DNA from: Anaerosoma tenue
GTDB lineage: Bacteria; Actinomycetota; Coriobacteriia; Anaerosomatales; Anaerosomataceae
Assembly: GCF_023161965.1 (NCBI RefSeq)
Contig: NZ_JALNTY010000001.1
Span: 533,501 to 597,500, forward strand
DNA length: 64,000 nucleotides
Direction of reading: 5' to 3'
Shown: one piece after another, positions 18,068 through 26,316 of the stretch
Position numbering within the stretch: position 1 is the first letter of the stretch
Layout: every line of letters begins with the position of its first letter
Program-made: the position numbers and the translations under genes
The notes under the pieces: generated by a model
Databases searched by the model: none
Seen by the model: only the letters and a program-made list of their open reading frames with translations
What the model was told of the DNA's origin: nothing

Positions 18068-18853
18068 TCAGGCCTCCTCGATGACGATATGCTCGCGCAA
18101 GGCGCGCAGCGTCTTCCTCAGCAGGCGGGAGACCTGCATCTGGGATATCCCTAGCATGCTGGCGATCTCCGTCTGCGTGAGTCCCTGGAAGAAACGGAGA
18201 TACAGGACGTGCTGCTCCAGCGGTGAGAGGCGCTTCAGGCCCTCCGAGAGCGTCGTCCTGTCGTCCACCAGCGCCATCAGCTGATCGTCTTCACCGACAT
18301 ACTCGAGGATGCTGAAGGAATCGTTGCCATCGGAGTTGCGGTCGGTCTCCAGCGAAACGAAGTTGTACGCCTCCGACGTCTCGAGCGCCTCCAGGACGTC
18401 CTCGGTGGTGACTTCAAGGTACTCGGCTATCTCAAGTATCGTGGGCGACCGCTGCTCACGCTGTGTGAGCGCATCGATCGCCTGGTTGACCCGGAACGAC
18501 AGTTCCTGAAGGCGCCGCGGCACCTTGATGGCCCATCCCTTGTCGCGGAAGTACCGCTTGAGCTCGCCGACGATGGTGGGCGTCGCGTAGGTGGTGAACT
18601 CCACCTCGCGCTGGATGTCGAACCGGTCGATAGCCTTGATCAGGCCGATCGTCCCCACCTGGATCAGGTCGTCGATCGGCTCGCCCCGGTTGCGGAAGCG
18701 GCTGGCCAGGTACTTGACCAGGTTGAGATACATGGTGATGAGCTCGTCACGCGACTCCTCATCGCCATGTTCGTGATAGTGGATGAACAGCTGCCTCGTG
18801 TGCTCCTTGTCCCACACGAGCCGCCGCTCTTGTCGGCGCTGGGCTTTAGGCAC
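18068..18853 (-). CDS. SigB/SigF-family alternative sigma factor
   Basis: 261 residues, the usual length of SigB-type factors. The start is GTG 18853 (GGGAGAG upstream), overlapping the end of the RsbW-like gene; longer in-frame starts give an improbable Arg-rich leader. Region 2 spans SRDELITMYLNLVKYLASRF and DDLIQVGTIGLIKAIDRFD with the -10-melting segment FTTYATPTIVGELKRYFRDK. Region 3 follows (RSPTILEIAEYLEVTTEDVLE). Region 4 ends LTQTEIASMLGISQMQVSRL. Directs RNA polymerase to general-stress or developmental promoters in relatives. The adjacent anti-sigma-like protein is the presumed regulator. Confidence 0.93.
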   Translation of the reverse strand: MPKAQRRQERRLVWDKEHTRQLFIHYHEHGDEESRDELITMYLNLVKYLASRFRNRGEPIDDLIQVGTIGLIKAIDRFDIQREVEFTTYATPTIVGELKRYFRDKGWAIKVPRRLQELSFRVNQAIDALTQREQRSPTILEIAEYLEVTTEDVLEALETSEAYNFVSLETDRNSDGNDSFSILEYVGEDDQLMALVDDRTTLSEGLKRLSPLEQHVLYLRFFQGLTQTEIASMLGISQMQVSRLLRKTLRALREHIVIEEA

Positions 18854-19241
18854 CGGGCTCTCCCGCAACGGATCCCGCACGGCGGCACAGCCGGAGACTG
18901 CACCCTTCGTCACTGCGCTCGATCTCGAACTCGTCACACACGGAACGGAGGATGAACTCCGCATACCCTCCCGGCGCTTCTTCGACGGACCGCGCATCCC
19001 GCAGCGGCCCCGCGACGATCTCGAGCGAATCGGGCGACACGAGGAACGTGAACGTAGCCTCGCCGTCCTCACCCAGGCACTGGCTGGCGTAGACGAACGC
19101 CTCCTCAGCGGCGATGCGCACGTCATCGACCTCGTCATAGGACATGCCGAGCCTGCTCGCCAGCTCGGCCGCGGTGAGCCGCACCGTCTTGGCATACTCC
19201 CCCCGCGTGGGGACGGTAAGTGTGATCCGATCGCTAGCCAT
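18846..19241 (-). CDS. RsbW-like anti-sigma factor / ATP-binding protein (degenerate ATP site)
   Basis: 131 residues from ATG 19241 (AAGGAGG upstream). The GHKL/HATPase_c_2 fold is recognisable (ITLTVPTRGEYAKTVRLTAAEL, then EVDDVRIAAEEAFVYA). In RsbW/SpoIIAB the N-box is E-x3-N; here the Asn position is Tyr51 (EEAFVY). The Gly-rich G1 motif (DxGxG) is also missing, replaced by GPLRDARSVEEAPGG. It may therefore bind sigma without ATP-dependent kinase activity, or bind nucleotide unusually. It overlaps the sigma gene by eight bases. No RsbV-type antagonist is encoded nearby. Confidence 0.82.
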   Translation of the reverse strand: MASDRITLTVPTRGEYAKTVRLTAAELASRLGMSYDEVDDVRIAAEEAFVYASQCLGEDGEATFTFLVSPDSLEIVAGPLRDARSVEEAPGGYAEFILRSVCDEFEIERSDEGCSLRLCRRAGSVAGEPGA

Positions 19242-19273
19242 GGATCCTCCTTCGATGAGACCCGCAGACGCGC

Positions 19274-19606
19274 TCATCGTTTGCCGAACGAACGGATGAC
19301 GCGCGCAACACCCTGCGCGGCGGTGTTGACGGGCGAGCGGATGAAATCGCTCGCGGTGGAGACGGCTTCGGTCACGCCCTCGGCCTGCGACACGATCGCG
19401 TCGAGTCGCAGAAGCTCGGCGTTGACGGCGTCGATCGTCACGTCTGCCTTGTCGAGCAAGGGGACGATACGCACCCTCACGTCCTCGACGGCCGCCTGTA
19501 TGTCGCGCACGGCTCTCACCGCCACCACCACACCGTAGAGAGCGACGAGCGACAGCACGATGGCGACGACCGTGAGCACTATGCTGAGGGTCCCGGAAGC
19601 GTCCAA
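19274..19606 (-). CDS. DUF948-like membrane protein
   Basis: 110 residues. One N-terminal membrane helix (LSIVLTVVAIVLSLVALYGVVVAV) is followed by an amphipathic helical tail (VRDIQAAVEDVRVRIVPLLD) with regularly spaced hydrophobics, resembling DUF948/YtxG general-stress proteins. The start is TTG 19606, chosen because GAAGGG lies six bases upstream; an internal start would cut into the membrane helix. It precedes the RsbW-like gene and is probably part of the same stress operon. Function unknown. Confidence 0.7.
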   Translation of the reverse strand: MDASGTLSIVLTVVAIVLSLVALYGVVVAVRAVRDIQAAVEDVRVRIVPLLDKADVTIDAVNAELLRLDAIVSQAEGVTEAVSTASDFIRSPVNTAAQGVARVIRSFGKR

Positions 19607-19668
19607 AGCCTGCCCTTCGTGGAACTGCGAGGGTACCCGCTCAGTGTAGCAAAGGGCGTGCGCAGGAC

Positions 19669-20967
19669 CTACGGCTCTTCCTGCTGGCCCGGCCCCTCTG
19701 CCGGGCGGTAGTACCGTCTCCCGGTGAGCCCGTCCGGCAGGTACTGCTGCTCGACCCGCGCGCCGGGATGATCATGCGGGTACTGGTACGGCGGATACAG
19801 GTCCGCGCCCGGCCGGTGCCGGTCCCGCAGATGGTCGGGCACGCGCTCGGCCCGCCCCTCACGGATGTCGCGTAGCGCTTCATCGATCGCCACGTAGGCA
19901 GCGTTGCTCTTGGGAGCCAGCGCGAGGTAGATCGCGGCATGCGCAAGGTTGATGCGCGCCTCGGGCCAGCCCACCGACTCGGCCGCCTTGAAAGCCGCCA
20001 CCGCGACAGAAAGCGCCCCGGGATCGGCCATCCCCACGTCTTCCGAGGCGAATATCAGCATCCGCCGCGCGATGAACTTCGGGTCTTCGCCTCCGGCCAC
20101 CATCCGCGCCAGCCAGTACACGGCGGCGTCGGGGTCGCTGCCCCGCATCGACTTGATGAACGCCGAGATCACATCGTAGTGGGCGTCCCCACCCTTGTCG
20201 TAGGGCACAGCGCGCACCGCCGTGGCCCTCGCGACCTCGTCCGGAGTCACGACCGGCGCTTCGCCTGGCGCCCTTTCGACGGCTGCGGCAGACGCGATCT
20301 GCGCCGCGAGCTCGAGCGTGGTGAGGGCGCTGCGAGCGTCGCCACCGGCACGGGTGACGATCGCGTCGAGCGCCTCCGGCGTGATGCTGACCGAACCCCC
20401 AAGACCGCGCACCGGCTCCTGGAGCGCGCGCTCCAGGATGGCCCTGATGTCATCGTCGGTGAGCGGGGTGAACTCGACGATCCGCGAGCGGCTGATAAGC
20501 GGAGCGTTCACCTCGAAGAACGGGTTCTCGGTGGTGGCGCCGATGAGGACGACCAGCCGGTCCTCCACCGCATGAAGCAGCGCGTCCTGTTGCGATTTGT
20601 TGAAGCGATGGATCTCGTCGATGAACAGCAGCGTCCGGCGGCCGGTCATCTTGAGGCGTTCCCTCGCCTGCTCGATCACCAGCCGGACCTCTTTGACGCC
20701 CGCATCCACTGCCGAGAGCTCCACCACGTGAGCTTCGGTCATGCCGGCGATCACGCGGGCGAGGCTCGTCTTGCCGGTCCCTGCAGGACCGTACAGGATG
20801 AGCGACGAGAGCGCGTCGATCTCGATAGCGGTCCGAAGAACGGTCCCGGGCCCCACGGCATCGCCCTGCCCGACGAACTCGTCGAGCGTACGCGGACGCA
20901 TCCGCGCAGCAAGAGGCGCACCTTCGGTAAGGCTCTGCTCGGCCGTGTCGTCGAACAGGTCGCGCAC
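19669..20967 (-). CDS. rarA: Replication-associated recombination protein A (RarA/MgsA)
   Basis: 432-residue AAA+ ATPase that acts at stalled replication forks and ends. Walker A is GPAGTGKT (60-67), Walker B is [16 protein letters not shown], sensor 1 is LIGATTENPFFEV, and the arginine finger region is SRSRIVEF. A C-terminal tetramerisation domain follows (YDVISAFIKSMRGSDPDAAV, RRMLIFASEDVGMADP). GTG 20967 lies two bases after the stop of the upstream lipoprotein gene, so the two are probably coupled. As in Bacillus, it lies near aspS and a 6S RNA candidate. Confidence 0.95.
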   Translation of the reverse strand: MRDLFDDTAEQSLTEGAPLAARMRPRTLDEFVGQGDAVGPGTVLRTAIEIDALSSLILYGPAGTGKTSLARVIAGMTEAHVVELSAVDAGVKEVRLVIEQARERLKMTGRRTLLFIDEIHRFNKSQQDALLHAVEDRLVVLIGATTENPFFEVNAPLISRSRIVEFTPLTDDDIRAILERALQEPVRGLGGSVSITPEALDAIVTRAGGDARSALTTLELAAQIASAAAVERAPGEAPVVTPDEVARATAVRAVPYDKGGDAHYDVISAFIKSMRGSDPDAAVYWLARMVAGGEDPKFIARRMLIFASEDVGMADPGALSVAVAAFKAAESVGWPEARINLAHAAIYLALAPKSNAAYVAIDEALRDIREGRAERVPDHLRDRHRPGADLYPPYQYPHDHPGARVEQQYLPDGLTGRRYYRPAEGPGQQEEP

Positions 20968-20969
20968 TT

Positions 20970-21524
20970 CTAGCGCGTGGCGCGCTCGACCTCGCGCTTG
21001 ATGACGCCGCTCTCGGCGTAGCCCTTCCAGCGCCAGGTGATGAACGAGTCCCGATCGACTATGAGCGTGTACGGCGTGCTCGTGACCCCGAGTTCGTTGG
21101 CGTACATCGTTGCGGCCTCGGCGGCGGTGGCATCACCGTTACCGCTCACATCGAACGTCACCATATCGATCAGGCCACGGTAGTCATCGACGACCGCATC
21201 AATCTCTTCGCGCACATCGTCGGTGACCAACTGCTCGCTGTCGTAGAAGTAGATGATCATCGCCCTGCCGGCATCGAGTTTGGCCTGGAAGGCGTGCGGT
21301 GTGAGCGTGGTGGTGAACGACGGGAACGGAGCGGGCGCGATGTCGTCATCGTTGGCCGAGCGATCGGTCAGATACTCGGGCCCCTCGGGCTCCGCCGGCG
21401 CGGGTGCGGCTTCCGGCTCTTCTGTGACTGGTGCATCCTCGGCCGCCGTGTCTTCGGCTGTCCCGCAGCCGATCACGGTGAACGCGAGCAGTGCTACGAC
21501 GATTGCTACGACTATCCTGCGCAT
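20970..21524 (-). CDS. Lipoprotein with thioredoxin-like fold lacking CxxC
   Basis: 184 residues from ATG 21524 (GGAGGAA upstream). The N-terminus is a lipoprotein signal peptide (MRRIVVAIVVALLAFTVIGC) with the acceptor Cys at residue 20, followed by an acidic Pro/Ala/Glu linker. The C-terminal about 110 residues look thioredoxin-like (AKLDAGRAMIIYFYDSEQLV, LIDMVTFDVSGNG, ELGVTSTPYTLIVDRD with cis-Pro). The CxxC active site is replaced by YDSEQLV, so disulphide chemistry is unlikely. Probably a surface-exposed binding or structural protein. Confidence 0.72.
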   Translation of the reverse strand: MRRIVVAIVVALLAFTVIGCGTAEDTAAEDAPVTEEPEAAPAPAEPEGPEYLTDRSANDDDIAPAPFPSFTTTLTPHAFQAKLDAGRAMIIYFYDSEQLVTDDVREEIDAVVDDYRGLIDMVTFDVSGNGDATAAEAATMYANELGVTSTPYTLIVDRDSFITWRWKGYAESGVIKREVERATR

Positions 21525-21555
21525 ATGTTTCCTCCACCCCTCAGGGTATGGTCGA

Positions 21556-21719
21556 ACCCCGCCCTGCGTGGTCGGCCGGGTGAACCTGCCGCAGCAGGTG
21601 GGTGCCCGCACCTCAGGTTCGCGCTTCCCCGAAGGGATACCACTCGCCTGTGGGATGTAGGGCTCCCGGTCAAGAAGTGTTGGCTCAACCGCTGACGCCG
21701 GGTCCACGCAAGGCAAGGC
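21556..21719 (-). ncRNA. ssrS: Candidate 6S RNA
   Basis: This 246-base gene-free stretch folds, on the minus strand, as 6S RNA does. The ends pair over 15 bases (5' CCUUGCCUUGCGUGG with 3' CCACGCAGGGCGGGG, including two G-U pairs). An unpaired bubble follows, then an apical stem (GGGAGCCC with GGGCACCC, CAGG with CCUG) capped by UCCC-UUCG-GGGA. A -10 box TACGAT at 21726-21731 puts the transcript start near 21719, exactly where pairing begins. In Bacillus subtilis 6S-1 RNA lies between the aspS and rarA neighbourhoods, as here. 6S RNA binds the main RNA polymerase holoenzyme. Ends are approximate. Confidence 0.7.
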
Positions 21720-21725
21720 ACCATC

Positions 21726-21731
21726 ATCGTA
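21726..21731 (-). promoter_or_regulatory. -10 box of the 6S RNA candidate
   Basis: TACGAT on the minus strand, seven bases before the predicted 5' end of the RNA. No clear -35 match is seen 17 bases further upstream. Confidence 0.5.
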
Positions 21732-21770
21732 GCATCCTCGCCGTGCACATGCACCAGGAACGACCCCCTG

Positions 21771-22088
21771 TCAGTCGCCGTCACCGGGAGAGGACGGGCG
21801 CTCCTCGATGTCCCGCAGCCGTGCGCTGAGCGCACGGTGCGCAAGAACGAAACCGGACGCGAGGATGCCGCCGACCAGGAGCGCGGCGATGACGACGGTC
21901 GGATCACCACGGTGATCCCACACGGAGACCACGGCGATGGCCATCAACGCCACCGCCGCGATGATACGTGTCCACCGTCCGTATCCGGCCGACGTGAGGT
22001 CCCACCGGTACACGGCGCCCACGACCATGAAGAGCAGGGAGGCCGCGATGACCACCCCCGAGGCGATGAAGACCGACGGTGACATCAT
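21771..22088 (-). CDS. Small three-helix membrane protein
   Basis: 105 residues with three hydrophobic helices (about 5-27, 40-58 and 66-87: FIASGVVIAASLLFMVVGAV, IIAAVALMAIAVVSVW, VVIAALLVGGILASGFVLAH) and a charged C-terminal tail. No family is recognised. It starts six bases after the aspS stop, so it is probably expressed with the synthetases. In Bacillus the corresponding slot beside 6S RNA holds a different gene. Confidence 0.65.
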   Translation of the reverse strand: MMSPSVFIASGVVIAASLLFMVVGAVYRWDLTSAGYGRWTRIIAAVALMAIAVVSVWDHRGDPTVVIAALLVGGILASGFVLAHRALSARLRDIEERPSSPGDGD

Positions 22089-22094
22089 GCACTC

Positions 22095-23864
22095 CTAGTC
22101 CGTCTTGAGGTGGACCTCGCGCAGCTGACGCGCGCTTACGGCATCGGGTGCGCCCGTGAGCGGATCCGCGCCGGACGACGTCTTGGGGAACGCGATGACG
22201 TCACGGATCGAACTCGCACCCGCGAGCAGCATCACGAGGCGGTCGAGACCGAGAGCGATCCCGCCGTGGGGCGGAGCGCCGAAGGAAAGCGCCTCGAGCA
22301 GGAAGCCGAACTGGCGGCGCGCCTCTTCCTCTGTGAGCCCGATGCGCTCGAGAACGCGGAGTTGCAGGTCGGCGTTGTGTATACGCAGCGTGCCTCCCCC
22401 GATCTCGTAACCGTTCATGATGAGATCGTAACTGTAGGAGCCCAGCGACAGAGGCTCCGACTCCAGCCGCTCGATGTCTTCCTCGCGCGGCATCGTGAAC
22501 GGATGGTGGTTGGCCGCGTATCGCTCCTCGTCCGCGTCGTACTTGAACATCGGGAAGTCCACGACCCACAGCACGTCGAACCCGCTGCGCTCGATACCCA
22601 GCTCGTCGGCCATCTTCAGGCGAATGACGCCAAGGACCTCCTCGGCCACTGCGCGCGCATCCGCGACCATCAGCACGAGGTCACCGGGCTCCACACCGAG
22701 GACCTCGCGCAAAGCGGCCATCTCGTCATCCGAGAAGAACTTCGCGATCGGCGAACGTACCTCGTCCTCCGAGGTGAACGCCACCCATGCGAGGCCCTTG
22801 GCTCCCGCGTCGAGCGCCACCTGGTTGAGCGCGTCGATCCGGCCCCTGCTCCAGTCGCCCGCGCCCTTGGCGTTGATGCCCTTGATCACGCCACCGCTGG
22901 CGAGAGCTCCGGCGAAGACCTTGAACCCGCTGTCGGCGAACACCCGGGAGAGATCCTGCAGCTCCATGCCCAGTCGCGTGTCAGGGCGGTCGGAGCCGTA
23001 CCGATCCATGGCCTCGGCGTAGGTGAGACGCCGCAGCGGCACCGGAAGATCGACCGCGGCCTCCTTCATCACCTCGTGCATCACGGCCTCCATCATGGCC
23101 AGCACGTCATCCTCGGTGACGAATGACATCTCGATGTCCACCTGGGTGAACTCCGGCTGACGGTCGGCGCGCAGGTCTTCGTCCCTGAAGCAACGTGCGA
23201 TCTGGTAGTAGCGTTCGACGCCGGCCACCATGAACAGCTGCTTGAAGAGCTGCGGCGACTGCGGGAGCGCATAGAACGCCCCTGGGCTCATGCGGCTCGG
23301 GACGATGAAGTCGCGCGCCCCCTCCGGCGTGGACTTGCCGAGGATCGGGGTCTCCACCTCCATGAAACCGTACGACTCGAGGGCGCGACGGAACCGCTGC
23401 ACGACACGGTCGCGGAGCGAGAGCGCATAGAGCACCTCGGGCCGCCGGATGTCGAGGTACCGGTACCTCATACGGGTGACCTCGTCGGTGTCGATGCCCG
23501 GCTCGATCTCGAACGGCGGCGTCTCGCTGGCGTTCAGGACCTCGGCCTCGGCGATCTCGATCTCCACCTCACCCGTGGGCATGTTGGGGTTCTCGGTGCC
23601 TTCGGGCCGACGGCGGACGACGCCGGTGAGCTTGACGACCCACTCGGGCCGGACGCGCTCCGCGGTCACGAACGCCGCGCCGGACGCGTCGGGATCGAAC
23701 GTGCACTGCACGATGCCGCTGCGGTCCCTGAGGTCGATGAAGATCAGGCCGCCGTGGTCGCGACGCTTGGCCACCCACCCCGCCACGGTGACGGTCTCTC
23801 CGATCGAGTCGGCGGTTATGGCGCCGGCGATGTGCGTGCGTATCGAGTAGCGTGCGTCGAACAT
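22095..23864 (-). CDS. aspS: Aspartyl-tRNA synthetase
   Basis: 589 residues, the length of bacterial-type AspRS. An N-terminal OB fold binds the anticodon ([20 protein letters not shown]). The class II core has motif 2 [14 protein letters not shown] and motif 3 [13 protein letters not shown], and contains an inserted GAD domain ([20 protein letters not shown]). Whether it is discriminating, or also charges tRNA-Asn, cannot be told without the GatCAB context. ATG 23864 has GGAGG about 11 bases upstream. hisS ends 15 bases before. The hisS-aspS order is shared with many Firmicutes and Actinobacteria. Confidence 0.97.
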   Translation of the reverse strand: MFDARYSIRTHIAGAITADSIGETVTVAGWVAKRRDHGGLIFIDLRDRSGIVQCTFDPDASGAAFVTAERVRPEWVVKLTGVVRRRPEGTENPNMPTGEVEIEIAEAEVLNASETPPFEIEPGIDTDEVTRMRYRYLDIRRPEVLYALSLRDRVVQRFRRALESYGFMEVETPILGKSTPEGARDFIVPSRMSPGAFYALPQSPQLFKQLFMVAGVERYYQIARCFRDEDLRADRQPEFTQVDIEMSFVTEDDVLAMMEAVMHEVMKEAAVDLPVPLRRLTYAEAMDRYGSDRPDTRLGMELQDLSRVFADSGFKVFAGALASGGVIKGINAKGAGDWSRGRIDALNQVALDAGAKGLAWVAFTSEDEVRSPIAKFFSDDEMAALREVLGVEPGDLVLMVADARAVAEEVLGVIRLKMADELGIERSGFDVLWVVDFPMFKYDADEERYAANHHPFTMPREEDIERLESEPLSLGSYSYDLIMNGYEIGGGTLRIHNADLQLRVLERIGLTEEEARRQFGFLLEALSFGAPPHGGIALGLDRLVMLLAGASSIRDVIAFPKTSSGADPLTGAPDAVSARQLREVHLKTD

Positions 23865-23879
23865 GAAGGCGGTCTCCTC

Positions 23880-25151
23880 CTAGACGAGCGAGGCGGTCAC
23901 GGCGGCCACGGCCTCCGAGAGCGCCACGCGGCGTTCCTGCTTGCTTTCCATGTCGCGGAGCGTGAACTCCCCGGACGCGATCTCGTCGGGGCCCACGACC
24001 GCGACACGCCTCGCTCCGAGTCGGTCGGCCTGCTTGAACTGCGACTTCAGGCTGCGCCCCTGATGATCGAGCTCCGTGGCGATGCCCGCGTCACGCAGGC
24101 GCTGTGCGAGAGCGAAGACCTCTGCCAGCACGCTGTCGTCCACACGAGCCACGAACACGTCCGCTCTCGGTGGCGCCGGGATGTCCACGCCGGCTGCTTC
24201 GAGCGCAAGCAGCGTGCGCTCGAAGCCGAGCGCGAACCCCAGACCCGGTGTCGGTGGACCGCCGTACTCCTGCATCAGCCGGTCGTAGCGTCCGCCGCCG
24301 CCGATCGCGTTCTGCGAGCCGAGGCCCGCGTCCACCTGGATCTCGAACACCGTGCGGGTGTAGTAGTCGAGGCCGCGCACCAGCGTGGAGTCCTCGACGT
24401 ATGGGATGCCAAGGCCGTTCAGGTGCGTCTTGACCTCGGCATAGTGAGCGGCGCATGCGTCGCACAACGCGTCGCGGAGCAGCGGCGCGTCGGCCATGAC
24501 CGTCCGGCAACCATCCTTCTTGCAGTCGAAGGCCCGGAGGGGATTCGACTCGGCACGCCGCACGCATTCGTCACACAACTCGGCCGAGCGGGCGCGGATG
24601 AACGCGGCGACCGAGTCGCGGTACGCCGGCCGGCACTGTTCGTCGCCCATCGAGTTCAGCAGCAGACGCATGCTTCCCGCAGGGATACCCAGCGTCTCGA
24701 AGTAGCGCCAGAGGACGGTGATGACCTCGGCGTCCGCGGTGGCTCCGTCGGAGCCGAGACACTCGATGCCGATCTGCCAGAACTGCCGCATGCGGCCCTT
24801 CTGAGGACGTTCGTATCTGAACATCGGGCCTGCGTAGTAGAGCTTGGCCTGCGCCCCATTGGCCGTGAGATTGTGCTCGAGGGCCGAGCGCACCACGCTC
24901 GCGGTGCCCTCGGGGCGAAGCGTGATCGAACGGCCCGCCTTGTCCTCGAACGTGTACATCTCCTTGGAGACGATGTCCGTGGCCTCGCCGATGCCACGGG
25001 TGAACACGTCGGTGTGCTCGAAGAGCGGCGTATAGACCGGCTCATAACCGTAGCGGGCGAAGAGCTCCTGGGCGACGCGCTGCATGTGCTCCCATGCCCG
25101 CGCCACCGCGGGCAGCATGTCGGCGGTACCCTTGGGGGCCTGAGCGTTCAA
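23880..25151 (-). CDS. hisS: Histidyl-tRNA synthetase
   Basis: 423 residues. Class II core with motif 1 region ELFARYGYEPVYTPLFEHTD, motif 2 RYERPQKGRMRQFWQ, the histidine A box LVRGLDYYTRTVFE and motif 3 GLGFALGFERTLLAL. A C-terminal anticodon-binding domain follows (VDDSVLAEVFALAQRLRDAG). The start is TTG 25151 with GGAAGG seven bases upstream, giving MNAQAPKGTADMLP, the usual beginning. An inserted Cys cluster (CDECVRRAESNPLRAFDCK, CDACAAHY) may bind zinc. Confidence 0.97.
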   Translation of the reverse strand: MNAQAPKGTADMLPAVARAWEHMQRVAQELFARYGYEPVYTPLFEHTDVFTRGIGEATDIVSKEMYTFEDKAGRSITLRPEGTASVVRSALEHNLTANGAQAKLYYAGPMFRYERPQKGRMRQFWQIGIECLGSDGATADAEVITVLWRYFETLGIPAGSMRLLLNSMGDEQCRPAYRDSVAAFIRARSAELCDECVRRAESNPLRAFDCKKDGCRTVMADAPLLRDALCDACAAHYAEVKTHLNGLGIPYVEDSTLVRGLDYYTRTVFEIQVDAGLGSQNAIGGGGRYDRLMQEYGGPPTPGLGFALGFERTLLALEAAGVDIPAPPRADVFVARVDDSVLAEVFALAQRLRDAGIATELDHQGRSLKSQFKQADRLGARRVAVVGPDEIASGEFTLRDMESKQERRVALSEAVAAVTASLV

Positions 25152-25223
25152 GATGCGGCCTTCCGGACGAGTGGGATACGGGCGTGTGCGGTATCCGAGT
25201 GTAACGGATGCGCCGCGCAGGGG

Positions 25224-25598
25224 CTACGCGCGGATCCCTTCGCCCGAGGCCTGGATGCGGTTCCTCACTCGGCGCCACAAGAGCACGCCCAGCACCACCG
25301 CCGCGACCTCCACCACGTGCTTCACAGCGATGGCGGGTATGAGATCGCCCCGGATCGCGCCCAGGTCGTGAGAGTTGAATGTGATCACGCGCGGGATGCC
25401 GCCGAGGATCACCCAGACGAGAGCCGCGTTCGCGAACCGGCTCAACGTGGGATAGGCGCGCGTGAGCGTGGCGAGGTCTTCCGGAGCGCCGCGGAGCGCC
25501 TGGCGCTCGAGCGTCCACATGATGGCCGCTGCCGCGATGAGCGTCGCCGTGGCCACGTCGTGGAAGTAGTTGTTCATGACGATCAGGATGTCGAGCAT
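25224..25598 (-). CDS. Small integral membrane protein
   Basis: 124 residues with about three to four membrane helices (VMNNYFHDVATATLIAAAAI; RFANAALVWVILGGIPRVI; HVVEVAAVVLGVLL). His residues in or beside helices (FHDVATA; VKHVVE) are the pattern of haem- or copper-binding membrane proteins, but no family is named with confidence. Clean AAGGAG site upstream of ATG 25598. It sits alone between a metallo-hydrolase and hisS with gaps of about 100 and 72 bases. Confidence 0.6.
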   Translation of the reverse strand: MLDILIVMNNYFHDVATATLIAAAAIMWTLERQALRGAPEDLATLTRAYPTLSRFANAALVWVILGGIPRVITFNSHDLGAIRGDLIPAIAVKHVVEVAAVVLGVLLWRRVRNRIQASGEGIRA

Positions 25599-25698
25599 TC
25601 ACGGCTCCTTGTCGATGCTGCTGCAGCGGATCGTATAGCAAAGGACTTACCACACGCCGGGTCGCGATGACAGCACACCCGTCGTGCCGTGGCCTTTC

Positions 25699-26316
25699 TC
25701 AGGCACGCGGGAAGAACGGGTTCACGCGACGCTCCCGCGCGATGGTGGTCTCCGCTCCGTGACCGGGGCAGACGCGGGTCTCGTCGGGTAGCGAGGCGAG
25801 CCGGGCGATAGACCGACGCATCGCCGCCATATCCCCTCCCGGGAAGTCGGTGCGCCCGATGCTGCCCGCGAACAGGGTGTCGCCGCTCAAGAGGATGCCA
25901 GCACCGTAGAGGCAGATGGAGCCGGGTGTGTGACCCGGGGTGTGGATGACGCGAAGCTCGAGTTCCCCGGCAGTGATGACGTCACCGTCCCGGACGGTCC
26001 GGTCGGCCTGCGGAGCGGTCTCCGAGAAGCCGAACAGGGCTCCTCCGTTACCCGCGCTCGTCGTGATGCTCGCAGCATCGTCCTCATGCACCACGAGCGG
26101 TGCGCCCGTGGAGTCGAGGATCTCGCGGACGGCGCCCAGGTGGTCGAAGTGCCCATGCGTGAGCGTCACGGCGGCCACCCCGCGCGATCCGAGCGCTTCC
26201 AGGATCCCGGCGGCATCGTCCGCCGGATCCACCACCAGCACCGGACCGCCGGCGCCGTCGTCGACCAGCCAGCAGTTGGTGTCGAGAGGACCGAGGGTCA
26301 GCCGTTGCGCCCTCAC
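25699..26316 (-). CDS. Metallo-beta-lactamase-fold hydrolase (glyoxalase II-like)
   Basis: 205 residues. The binuclear metal motif is THGHFDHLGAV, followed by HTPGHTPGSICLY, LLSGDTLFAGSIGRTDFPGG and the final metal-ligand region VCPGHGAETTI. This layout matches the hydroxyacylglutathione hydrolase-like subfamily widespread next to relA in Gram-positives. Its substrate is unproven; bacillithiol- or mycothiol-type thioesters are possible. GTG 26316 overlaps the relA stop as GTGA, so translation is coupled to relA. Confidence 0.88.
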   Translation of the reverse strand: MRAQRLTLGPLDTNCWLVDDGAGGPVLVVDPADDAAGILEALGSRGVAAVTLTHGHFDHLGAVREILDSTGAPLVVHEDDAASITTSAGNGGALFGFSETAPQADRTVRDGDVITAGELELRVIHTPGHTPGSICLYGAGILLSGDTLFAGSIGRTDFPGGDMAAMRRSIARLASLPDETRVCPGHGAETTIARERRVNPFFPRA

